Source: Novispirillum itersonii
GTDB lineage: Bacteria; Pseudomonadota; Alphaproteobacteria; Rhodospirillales; Rhodospirillaceae
Assembly (NCBI RefSeq): GCF_014205675.1
Contig: NZ_JACIIX010000002.1
Location: 62,001 to 126,000 of the forward strand
Direction of reading: 5' to 3'
DNA: 64,000 nucleotides
Of the stretch, positions 55,232 to 62,664 are shown in pieces. Numbering within the stretch: the first letter of the stretch is position 1; each line of letters begins with the position of its first letter. A model generated the notes under the pieces. The model worked only from the letters and a program-made list of their open reading frames with translations. It ran no database searches and was not told the origin of the DNA. The position numbers and the translations under genes were made by a program.

Positions 55232-55895
55232 CGCGTTCCGCCTCCATGGCATGGCGCAGGTCCGCCGGATCGGCGACGGTCACCAGTGCCCCGCGCACGG
55301 TGACGCCATCGTCGCGCAGGCTGCGCAGGGACCGGCTGAGGCTTTGCGGGGTGATGCCGAGGTGGGCGGCCAGCGTGGTCTTGCTGACCGGCAGGCGCAT
55401 GGTGACCGATCCGCTGCGGCGGCCGGGCATCAGCGACAGCAGGAAGGCCATCAGCCGTCCCCGTGCGCTCAGACTGCGTTGATCGGCGATGGCGCGGATG
55501 CGGTGCCGCAGCCCGACCGACAGCAGGCCGACCAGCAGCAGGGCGGTTTCGGCGGAAGATCCGGCCAGATCATGGACCTGTCCGGGTGTCAGGCGGATCA
55601 GGCGGCAGGGGGAGAGGGTGCGGGCGGTCTCCCCATGGGTGCCTTCCCCCAGATCGGACAGGCCGAGGACCCCGCCACGTCCGGTGATATCCACCGGAAC
55701 CGCCGGACCGGAGGACAGCATGACTTCCGTCATCACCGATCCGTCCTGCACCAGATACAGGGTGTCCAGCGCGTCTCCCTCACGGTAGAGAACGCTGCCT
55801 TCATCCGCCAGAAAGGCGGTGCCAAGGGGGCTGAGCCGGGTCAGCGCCGCGCCAAGGATCGCCTGTTCCGATAACAGATCAAGATTGATGCCCAT
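55221..55895 (-). CDS. Second Crp/Fnr family regulator
   Basis: Regulator of 224 residues with the Crp-type beta-roll (VLYREGDALDTLYLVQDGSV, near 35-54) and a C-terminal helix-turn-helix (TTLAAHLGITPQSLSRSLRS, near 172-191). In the recognition helix the usual E-x-x-S-R is Q-x-x-S-R, so its DNA preference may differ from the neighbour. No iron-sulfur cysteine set is present. A perfect TTGAC-N4-GTCAA box lies 53-73 bases upstream of its start. The pair of overlapping regulator genes is probably one transcript that can run on into nirS. Confidence 0.87.
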
Positions 55896-55953
55896 GCTGT
55901 TCCCCTCCGGGATCGTGCTGGCATCAGCATCCTCTCAAAGGCGGGTAAGCGAC

Positions 55954-55967
55954 TTGACCAACGTCAA
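55954..55967. promoter_or_regulatory. Perfect FNR/Dnr-type box
   Basis: TTGACCAACGTCAA, a perfect TTGAC-N4-GTCAA palindrome, centred at 55960.5. It is placed to serve the regulator gene on the minus strand (start 55895) and, on the plus strand, a -10-like TTCAAT at 55990-55995, which is the spacing of a class II FNR promoter with a start near 56002. Confidence 0.85.
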
Positions 55968-56001
55968 GAGTGTGGAATTTGCCACAATTTTCAATTCTGG
56001 G

Positions 56002-56229
56002 GTGGGTCATTCCGGGGAAAACCGCCGTTTAACCGGCGTCAAGAAAACCCGCTTCAGGGTTCGGGCGGACTTATCCCCCGTCAAGGCCGGGGCGGGGGGC
56101 CTCCGGTATTTCTCTGTCCTGTGAACCGGACGCCGTTCTTCCCCGACCGTCTCTCCGGGTCGTTGTTTCCTCCTGATTTCCCGCTCTGTCCTGGGGTCCT
56201 GCCACCCTTGGACAGAGCGGGCTTTTTTT
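56002..56229 (+). ncRNA. Possible small RNA controlled by the FNR-type box
   Basis: No coding frame explains the plus strand here, yet the segment has a plausible promoter (box 55954-55967, -10-like 55990-55995) and a strong intrinsic terminator (56181-56229). The predicted transcript of about 228 nt contains a small hairpin CGCCG-TTTAAC-CGGCG near 56023-56038 and pyrimidine-rich stretches such as TTTCCTCCTGATTTCCC (56165-56181), which contain anti-Shine-Dalgarno CCTCC. These features fit a trans-acting regulatory RNA induced by low oxygen or nitric oxide. The existence of the transcript is inferred only. Confidence 0.45.
56181..56229 (+). terminator. Strong rho-independent terminator, plus strand
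   Basis: An 11-bp stem CCGCTCTGTCC (56181-56191) and GGACAGAGCGG (56210-56220), then GC and seven T (56223-56229). On the minus strand there is no T-run, so it serves a plus-strand transcript, although no plus-strand gene precedes it. Confidence 0.9.
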
Positions 56230-56244
56230 GTCCGGGAGGGGGCC

Positions 56245-56970
56245 TTAATTCCGGGTTGGGGACAGTCGGTACTCCAGCAGGCCGGTCAGGCCGTCCAGCG
56301 CCTGCACCAGCCGCGACGGCTCCGCCGGAGACCGGGCGTTCAGCACCACTTCATACTGATAGCGCTGACCGTCCTCGCACAGCTGGAAGGTCCAGTCCGA
56401 CACCTCCCAGCCGCTGGATTCCAGCAGGGCGCGCAGGGCACCGGTTTCCGGGGCATCCGCGCGGGGAAACTTCAGGGTCAGGTGCATGATGGTGGTGTGC
56501 GGCAGCGCGGTTTCCAGACTGCGGACCCCGCTCATCAGGGCGACGGTGATGATGGCGGCAAAAATCGCCGCCCCGTAAAACCCCAGCCCGATCACCACCC
56601 CGATGGCAGCGGTCATCCAGATGGAGGCGGCGGTGGACAGGCCCCGGATCGACATCCCTTCCTTCATAATCACCCCGGCCCCCAGAAAGCCGATGCCGGT
56701 GAGGATGCCCTGCATCACCCGGGTCGGGTCGGCATAGGCCGGGGGATTGGACAGGCCGCCGAACCAGCTTCCCGGATAGGCATTGACCACGGTCAGCACG
56801 CAGGAGGCGACGCAGACCAGCGCATAGGTGCGGATTCCGGCGGCCCGGCCGTGGTAAGACCGTTCGTAGCCCACCGCCACCCCGACCGCCAGCGCCCCCA
56901 GAAGGTGCATCAGGATCAGGATATTGGTGGCGATTTCGTTGACTGACCAATAGGCCTTCAGCAACTCCAT
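56245..56970 (-). CDS. MgtC/SapB family membrane protein
   Basis: Membrane protein of 241 residues. The MgtC core has LLGALAVGVAVGYERSYHGR near 24-43 with the conserved glycines and ERxxxxxxAGIRT pattern, QGILTGIGFLGAGVIMKEG near 87-105 and GLSTAASIWMTAAIGVVIGL. After five helices a soluble ACT-like C-terminal domain follows (about 160-241). MgtC relatives act in magnesium or phosphate homeostasis and membrane energy control. The gene is isolated and divergent from pqiA; the 267-base gap between them holds both promoters and no element I can name. Confidence 0.92.
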   Translation of the reverse strand: MELLKAYWSVNEIATNILILMHLLGALAVGVAVGYERSYHGRAAGIRTYALVCVASCVLTVVNAYPGSWFGGLSNPPAYADPTRVMQGILTGIGFLGAGVIMKEGMSIRGLSTAASIWMTAAIGVVIGLGFYGAAIFAAIITVALMSGVRSLETALPHTTIMHLTLKFPRADAPETGALRALLESSGWEVSDWTFQLCEDGQRYQYEVVLNARSPAEPSRLVQALDGLTGLLEYRLSPTRN

Positions 56971-57237
56971 GGGCCGGTGTCTCCTCCTGCCTTTTGTGTG
57001 TCCGGTTATTCGGCCGGATTGACCTCAGACTGTCATAATCCGGGCCTGTTGTGGGGTGATACCCCTTTCATGGCCGGGAAAACCAGCGGAAACCGCAGAC
57101 TGGCGCCGGGGGGCGGTTTGGGGAATAATGCGCCGGTGGTCCCGCCGGGCGGGACCGGCAGGAGCCCGTGTCATGACCGTTGCGCCGATATCCTTTCCTG
57201 TGCCGGACCGGACTGCCGTCCCCGGGGGGCAGGGCTG

Positions 57238-57882
57238 ATGTCCGCTGTTGCTGAGGACGGGCTGTGTGCCTGCCCCGAATGTGATGCCCTGTATGTGCGG
57301 CATGCGCTGCCGCCGGGGATGAAGGCGCGCTGCACCCGCTGTGGCACCACCCTGTACCGCGCCCCGCGCCGCCGGTCTGATCAGATGCTGCCGGTGGTGA
57401 TCGCGGCGCTGATCACCTTCATCATCGCCAACACCCACCCGATTGTCACCCTGCGGGCGCAGGGGCTGGTCAATGAGGCGACCCTTCTGGCCAGCATCGT
57501 TTCCCTGTGGCGGGAAGGGCAGGAGCCGATGGCGGCGCTGGTGTTCGCCACCACCTGGGTGGTTCCGCTGTTTGATCTGCTGACCATGCTGTTCCTGCTG
57601 CTGATGTACCGCCGTGCCGTCCGCCCGCCGCTGTATACCCGGCTGCTGCGGTTGTTGCAGGCGATCCGCCCGTGGGGAATGATCGAGGTGTTGATGCTGG
57701 GGGTGATGGTGTCCCTGATCAAACTGGCGAAGATGGCCGATGTGCTGCCGGGGCCGGGGTTGTGGGCCTTCATCGCCCTGACCGTGCTGCTGGCGGTGAT
57801 CCTGTCCTATGATCTGCGGGTGCTGTGGCAGCCTTCTGCCCCCCGGCAGCCGGAAACGGCCCCGCTGGGACAGCCCCGGTGA
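57238..57882 (+). CDS. pqiA: PqiA-like membrane protein, first half
   Basis: Protein of 214 residues corresponding to one half of the duplicated PqiA. A zinc-ribbon-like start (CACPECDALYVR, CTRCGTTLYR) precedes four membrane helices, with the family motif FIIANTHPIVTLRAQG and ALVFATTWVVPLFDLLTMLF. PqiA is the inner-membrane partner of the MCE protein PqiB in lipid movement across the envelope. The start at ATG 57238 follows GGGGGGCAGGGC; the frame is open to 56977. It overlaps the second half by 4 bases (GTGA). Confidence 0.9.
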   Translation: MSAVAEDGLCACPECDALYVRHALPPGMKARCTRCGTTLYRAPRRRSDQMLPVVIAALITFIIANTHPIVTLRAQGLVNEATLLASIVSLWREGQEPMAALVFATTWVVPLFDLLTMLFLLLMYRRAVRPPLYTRLLRLLQAIRPWGMIEVLMLGVMVSLIKLAKMADVLPGPGLWAFIALTVLLAVILSYDLRVLWQPSAPRQPETAPLGQPR

Positions 57883-58505
57883 GGGCCCGCGCCGCCGGTC
57901 TGCGGGTCTGTCCCGCCTGTCAGCAGGTCTGCCGCATTCCGGCAGAGGCTGCCACGCCCCCGGGGTGCCCGCGCTGCGGGGCCCGGCTGCATGACCGCAA
58001 GCCGGACAGTCTGACCCGGACCTGGGCATACCTGATTGCGGCGCTGATCCTGTATATTCCCGCCAATCTGTTGCCGATTATGCGCACAGAAAGCCTTCTG
58101 GGGGTCTCGGACGACACCATCCTCAGCGGGGTGGTGTATTTCTGGATTTCCGGGTCCGCCGGTCTGGCAACCCTGATCTTTACGGTCAGCATCGTCGTGC
58201 CGCTGGCCAAGATGGCGACTCTCGCCTACCTGACCTGCCGCGTCCGCTGGCCGGGGCAGGCTGACCGCCATCAGCTTGGCCGCCTGTATAAACTGGTGGA
58301 ACTGGTCGGCCGGTGGTCGATGCTGGATGTGTTTGTGGTGGCCCTGATGGTCGGTATGGTGCAGTTTCAGTCCCTTGCCAGTATCAAGGCGGGGGCCGGG
58401 GCGATTGCCTTCGGGGCAGTGGTGGTGCTGAGCATGCTGGCCGCCAACAGTTTTGACCCCCGCCTGCTGTGGGATAATGACGGATCACCTGACGATGACC
58501 GATGA
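57879..58505 (+). CDS. pqiA: PqiA-like membrane protein, second half
   Basis: Protein of 208 residues, paralogous to the preceding gene. It starts with GTG at 57879, overlapping the previous stop. The zinc ribbon is VCPACQQVCRIPAE and CPRCGARLHDRKPDS, then LILYIPANLLPIMRTESLLG and FTVSIVVPLAKMATLAYLTC. In E. coli both halves are one protein of over 400 residues; here they are separate and translationally coupled. It overlaps the start of pqiB. Confidence 0.9.
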   Translation: MRARAAGLRVCPACQQVCRIPAEAATPPGCPRCGARLHDRKPDSLTRTWAYLIAALILYIPANLLPIMRTESLLGVSDDTILSGVVYFWISGSAGLATLIFTVSIVVPLAKMATLAYLTCRVRWPGQADRHQLGRLYKLVELVGRWSMLDVFVVALMVGMVQFQSLASIKAGAGAIAFGAVVVLSMLAANSFDPRLLWDNDGSPDDDR

Positions 58506-60120
58506 CACCCCGTTCCGCCCTGCCGAGCCGCATGTCGCCCCATCGCGGCGGATCCGGCCATCGCTGGTGTGGGGGATTCCGCTGATTGCCGCCCTGATCG
58601 GGCTGGCGCTGGTGGTGCAGACCCTGTCAAAGCGGGGGCCGACCATCACGGTGTCCTTTGCCTCGGCGGAAGGGATTGAACCCGGCAAGACCAAGGTCAA
58701 GTTCAAGAATGTCGATATCGGCGACGTCAAGACGGTGACGCTGACCCCGGACCGGACCCGGGTGACCGCCACCATTGATCTGGTCAAGGAGGCGGAGACC
58801 TTTGCCGTTGAGGGCAGCCGGTTCTGGGTGGTGCGGCCCCGCTTTGCCGGATCGGGGATCAGCGGCCTCGGCACCCTGCTGTCCGGGGCCTATATCGCCG
58901 TGGATGTCGGCCGCAGCGACCGTAAAGTGACCGACTTCACCGGCGTGGATGAGCCGCCGGTGGTGGCGTCCGATGTGCCGGGGCGGCGGTTTCAGCTGCA
59001 TGCGGCGGATCTTGGTTCGCTGGATGTCGGCTCTCCGGTGTTCTTCCGGCGGATCGAGGCCGGGCATGTGGAATGGTTCAGCCTGAACCCCGACGGCAAC
59101 GGCCTGACGCTGGGGGTGTTCATCAAGGCCCCCTATGACCGCTTTGTCACCCCGGACAGCCGGTTCTGGCATGCCAGCGGTGTTGATCTGCGGCTTGATG
59201 CCGGCGGGGTCCGCGTTCAGACCCAGTCGCTGGCGACGATCCTGCTGGGCGGCGTGGCGTTTGAGACCCTGCCCGGCGGCGATCCGGCGGCCCATGTGGC
59301 GGAAGGGACCCAGTTCTGGCTGGCGGCGGACCGGACCGAGGCCCTGAAGGCTCCGGACGGGACCCCGCAGACGCTGGTGCTGCGCTTCCGCCAGAGCATC
59401 CGGGGCCTGTCGGTGGGGGCACCTGTGGACTTCCGGGGCATTGAGATCGGGCAGGTGCGCTCGATTGATGTCACCTATGACCGCAGCACCGGGGACTTTT
59501 TCTCTCCGGTGGTGGTGGATATCTATCCGCAGCGGCTGGGGTCAGCCAGCGCCACATTCCGGGCCGACTCGACGCCGGAACAGCAGTTGCAGTTGCTGGG
59601 CAATCTGGTCCGCCACGGGCTGCGGGCCCAGCTCCGGTCCGGAAACCTGCTGACCGGGCAGCTCTATGTGGCGCTCGATTTCTTCCCCAAGGCGGATCCG
59701 GTGCGCTTTGATGCCCGTCTTGATCCGCCGGAACTGCCGACTTTGCCGAGCGACCTTCAGGAGCTTCAGGCGCAGGTGCAGGGGATTTTGCGCAAGGTGG
59801 AAGCGCTGCCGCTGGAAACGCTGGGGCAGGATGCCCACCGGGTGATGACGGCGCTGGAAGGCACCCTGAAACGGCTGGATACGCTGGCGGCGCGGGCCGA
59901 CCGCGAAACCCTGCCGGAAGTGGTGCTGGCGGTGCGCGACCTGCGCCAGACCCTGAAGGTGCTGGAAGGCAATATGGCTGGCGATGCGCCGCTGCCGCAG
60001 GAAACCCGGCAGGCCCTGAAAGGGCTGTCAGACGCCGCCCGCTCGATCAAGGTGCTGACCGATACTCTGGAACGCAACCCGGAAGCCCTGTTGCAGGGTA
60101 AGAAGGAGTCCTCCCGATGA
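58495..60120 (+). CDS. pqiB: PqiB, MCE-domain lipid transport protein
   Basis: Protein of about 541 residues with one N-terminal membrane helix (LVWGIPLIAALIGLALVVQT, about 21-40) and three MCE domains in the periplasm (beginning near 45 ITVSFASAEGIEPGKTKVKF, near 160 and near 285 LVLRFRQSIRGLSVGAPVDF), followed by a helical C-terminal part (about 415-530) that forms the tube in PqiB. It bridges the envelope for phospholipid traffic. The ATG at 58495 is chosen; ATG 58477 is also in frame, and both overlap the previous gene. It overlaps pqiC by 4 bases. Confidence 0.93.
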   Translation: MTDDTPFRPAEPHVAPSRRIRPSLVWGIPLIAALIGLALVVQTLSKRGPTITVSFASAEGIEPGKTKVKFKNVDIGDVKTVTLTPDRTRVTATIDLVKEAETFAVEGSRFWVVRPRFAGSGISGLGTLLSGAYIAVDVGRSDRKVTDFTGVDEPPVVASDVPGRRFQLHAADLGSLDVGSPVFFRRIEAGHVEWFSLNPDGNGLTLGVFIKAPYDRFVTPDSRFWHASGVDLRLDAGGVRVQTQSLATILLGGVAFETLPGGDPAAHVAEGTQFWLAADRTEALKAPDGTPQTLVLRFRQSIRGLSVGAPVDFRGIEIGQVRSIDVTYDRSTGDFFSPVVVDIYPQRLGSASATFRADSTPEQQLQLLGNLVRHGLRAQLRSGNLLTGQLYVALDFFPKADPVRFDARLDPPELPTLPSDLQELQAQVQGILRKVEALPLETLGQDAHRVMTALEGTLKRLDTLAARADRETLPEVVLAVRDLRQTLKVLEGNMAGDAPLPQETRQALKGLSDAARSIKVLTDTLERNPEALLQGKKESSR

Positions 60121-60755
60121 CCACCCTGTCCTCCCGGATTCTGTCCGCCCTGCGTTGTCTGGCCGTGCCGGTCGTGGCCCTGCCGCTGCTGGCGGCCTGC
60201 GGGGCCTCTACCCCGCTGCGCTATCACACGCTGGTCCGCCCCGATCCGGCGGGGACCGAGGTTTCCGGCGCGGCACGGGTGCTGGTGGAAATCCTGCCGG
60301 TGGCTGTGCCGGACAGTGTCAGCCGGGAGTCTCTGGTCCTGAACACGCCGACCGGTCAGGTGACGGTGTTGGAGACCGACCGCTGGCTGGCCCCGGTCTC
60401 GGATGAAATCCGGCAATTGGTGGCGGACAGTCTGTGGCGGTCGGCGCGGGCGGCGGATACCTATCAGGCTCCGGTTCCGACCGGGGTTCCGGTGCCACGC
60501 TACCGGCTTGCCCTGCGGCTGGAACGGTTTGATGCGGTGCCGGGGCAGGCGGCGACGGTGGTGGGATCATGGACCCTGCGCGGTCTGCCGGACGGTCCGG
60601 TGCAGATCTGCCGCTGGGCCGGGGCACAGCCGCTGCCGGGGCCGGATGCCGCAGCCGCTTCGGCCGCACTGGCGGACGGCAGCCGCCGTCTGGCCGACCG
60701 TATCGGCGACAGCCTGCGCCGGGCGGTCGAGGGTGATCGCGATATCTGTTCCTGA
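60117..60755 (+). CDS. pqiC: PqiC-like outer-membrane lipoprotein
   Basis: Lipoprotein of 212 residues of the ABC-type transport auxiliary (DUF330/PqiC) family. The lipobox LPLLAAC puts the lipidated Cys at about residue 28. The mature part starts with the family segment LRYHTLVRPDPAG and continues ARVLVEILPVAVPDSVSRES, then TDRWLAPVSDEIRQLVADSL. It anchors the PqiB tube at the outer membrane. It is the last gene of the pqi operon and ends 13 bases before the convergent regulator gene. Confidence 0.92.
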   Translation: MTTLSSRILSALRCLAVPVVALPLLAACGASTPLRYHTLVRPDPAGTEVSGAARVLVEILPVAVPDSVSRESLVLNTPTGQVTVLETDRWLAPVSDEIRQLVADSLWRSARAADTYQAPVPTGVPVPRYRLALRLERFDAVPGQAATVVGSWTLRGLPDGPVQICRWAGAQPLPGPDAAAASAALADGSRRLADRIGDSLRRAVEGDRDICS

Positions 60756-60768
60756 GGCCGGTTGATGG

Positions 60769-61401
60769 CTACAGCGTGACCTGCGTGCAGACCCACAGGA
60801 CCTCGGCGTCCTCGGGGCCGGTGGACACGCAGGCATGCCCCATCCGGCTGTCGAGATAGATCGAGTCCCCGGCTTTCAGCAGGGTCGGCTCGTAATATTC
60901 GGTGTACAGCCGGATTTCCCCGCTGAGGACGTAGAGGAACTCCTCGCCGTCGTGCTTCACCCAGCCGCCGAATTCCTCCACCGTGCGGGCACGGATGGTT
61001 GCCTTCAGCGGGAACATTTTCTTGGCCCGCAGGTCGGTGGCGAGGGCCTGATAGAGGTATTCGCTGGTTTCCACCACATCGCCGGACCCGGCGCGGGTGA
61101 TGCTGCGCCGTCCGGCCGGGGCATCGCCGCCATCAGGGCTGAACACCTGTGACAGGTCAATCTCCAGCCCGACCGCCAGCCGTTGCAGCAGGTCAAAGGT
61201 GGGGGAAATCAGATTGTTTTCGATCTTTGACAGGGTGGACCGTGCCACGCCGCAGCGGTCGCTGACCGCCTGAAGGGTCAGCTTCTTCTCCTGCCGGATC
61301 CGCTTCAGATGCGGGCCGAGATCCCGGTCCTGTGCCGGTGCGGTGCTGTCGGTCAGCGGGCGGGGGGCTTGTTGCGACAACGCGCGGGCCTTGGCAGTCA
61401 C
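60769..61401 (-). CDS. XRE-family regulator with cupin domain
   Basis: Regulator of about 210 residues. The helix-turn-helix (about 30-85: LGPHLKRIRQEKKLTLQAVS, then CGVARSTLSKIENNLISPTF) is followed by a C-terminal cupin (about 130-205: HDGEEFLYVLSGEIRLYTEY, KAGDSIYLDSRMGHACVS) that should bind a small effector. The start is GTG at 61401 with ACAGGAGATCCGGC before it; the longer frame to 61467 lacks a ribosome site. It is divergent from the pyrroline carboxylate reductase gene and probably controls the hydroxyproline genes and itself through the palindrome at 61532. Confidence 0.92.
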   Translation of the reverse strand: MTAKARALSQQAPRPLTDSTAPAQDRDLGPHLKRIRQEKKLTLQAVSDRCGVARSTLSKIENNLISPTFDLLQRLAVGLEIDLSQVFSPDGGDAPAGRRSITRAGSGDVVETSEYLYQALATDLRAKKMFPLKATIRARTVEEFGGWVKHDGEEFLYVLSGEIRLYTEYYEPTLLKAGDSIYLDSRMGHACVSTGPEDAEVLWVCTQVTL

Positions 61402-61531
61402 GCCGGATCTCCTGTCAGCAACGGCAGAGGGGCCGGACACTGTCACCGCCAGAGCGGAGGGCGTCAACCGGGATTTCTGATCGGGAATACTGTCGTCAGA
61501 TGGCGTCGTGGGAGTGAAATAAGGAAAATTT

Positions 61532-61547
61532 GTTTCCTATAGGAAAC
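61532..61547. promoter_or_regulatory. Perfect 16-bp palindrome, operator candidate
   Basis: GTTTCCTATAGGAAAC is self-complementary over 16 bases and lies between the divergent regulator and reductase genes. A further half-site, AGGAAA at 61522-61527, makes an overlapping repeat with the left arm. It is the obvious candidate operator for the XRE-cupin regulator. Confidence 0.8.
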
Positions 61548-61604
61548 TTTTTGTGGCTCAATCCCGGTCTCGGATCACACCCGCAGGGATGGGAGAGGAC
61601 AGAT

Positions 61605-62582
61605 ATGACCGGCAAGACCACAGGCGCACAGGCATCAATCCCGGTGTTCGGGGCAGAGGAAACGGCGGCGGCCCTGCCGTTCGGGGCGCTGATCGGGGCA
61701 CTGCGCGATGCCTTTGCCGCCGGGGCCAAGGTGCCGCTGCGTCACCATCACAGCATCGCCCAGCCGGATGGTACGGAAGCCACCCTGCTGCTGATGCCAG
61801 CCTGGCAGGAGAACGGTGGGGCGATGGGGGTGAAGATCGTGTCGGTATTCCCCGGCAATACCGCCAAGGGCCTGCCGGGGCTGTATTCCACCTATCTGCT
61901 GTGTGATGGCTCCACCGGTCAGCCGCAGGCCCTGATCGACGGCAACCAGATCACCGGGCGGCGGACGGTCGGCGTGGCGGCGCTGGGGGCCTCCTATCTC
62001 GCCCGCCCGGATGCTGCGCGCCTGCTGGTGGTCGGGGCCGGACGGATCGGCTCCCTCAGTCCGTTTGCCTTCCGCGAAGTCCGCCCGATTGAACAGATTG
62101 AGGTCTGGGACCGGGACCGTAGCTTCAGCGAAAAGCTGGTCGCCAGCCTGACCGCACAGGGCCTGACGGCAACGGTGGTGGATGATCTGGAAGCCGCTGC
62201 CCGCCGCGCCGATATCATCAGCTGCGCCACCCTGTCGACGGAACCGCTGATCCGCCATGACTGGCTGCGCCCCGGCACCCACCTTGACCTGATCGGCAGC
62301 TTTACCCCGGCGATGCGGGAAGCCGATGATGCCTGCATGGCGTCAGGATCGGTGTATATCGACTCGCCTGATGCGCTGGAAGAATCCGGGGACCTGATCG
62401 GCCCGATTGCGGCGGCGCTGCTGTCGGACGAGGATATTTGCGGTACGCTGTCGGATCTGTGTTCCGGCCGGGTGCCGGGCCGTCGCTCGGCGGAGGAAAT
62501 CACCGTCTTCAAGGCGGTTGGTACCGGCCTGTCGGATCTGGCGGCCGGGGCACTGGCCTACCGTGCCCTGCTGAAGGCCTGA
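61605..62582 (+). CDS. Ornithine cyclodeaminase/mu-crystallin family reductase, probable pyrroline-2-carboxylate reductase
   Basis: NAD(P)H-dependent protein of 325 residues in the ornithine cyclodeaminase/mu-crystallin family. It has the substrate-site segment KVPLRHHHSI (about 41-50), LMPAWQENGGAMGVKIVSVF, ALIDGNQITGRRTVGVAALG and the Rossmann loop LLVVGAGRIGSLSPFAFREV (near 143). Next to an aconitase X gene, such proteins are delta1-pyrroline-2-carboxylate reductases that give L-proline from cis-3-hydroxy-L-proline. That context, not a single residue, is why I prefer this to ornithine cyclodeaminase. GAGAGGACAG precedes the ATG at 61605. Confidence 0.88.
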   Translation: MTGKTTGAQASIPVFGAEETAAALPFGALIGALRDAFAAGAKVPLRHHHSIAQPDGTEATLLLMPAWQENGGAMGVKIVSVFPGNTAKGLPGLYSTYLLCDGSTGQPQALIDGNQITGRRTVGVAALGASYLARPDAARLLVVGAGRIGSLSPFAFREVRPIEQIEVWDRDRSFSEKLVASLTAQGLTATVVDDLEAAARRADIISCATLSTEPLIRHDWLRPGTHLDLIGSFTPAMREADDACMASGSVYIDSPDALEESGDLIGPIAAALLSDEDICGTLSDLCSGRVPGRRSAEEITVFKAVGTGLSDLAAGALAYRALLKA

Positions 62583-62664
62583 CGGTCTGTTGCCCACCCC
62601 GTCTGGCCGTTCCGCTGCCGGGGTGGGCTGCGATGATCACGATAACACCCTGAAAGGACCGGTG

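Noticed and set aside
55819-56124. Plus-strand frame of 101 codons overlapping the FNR box
   Set aside because: It begins inside the regulator gene on the other strand, has no ribosome site and no recognisable domain; a non-coding RNA explains the terminator better.
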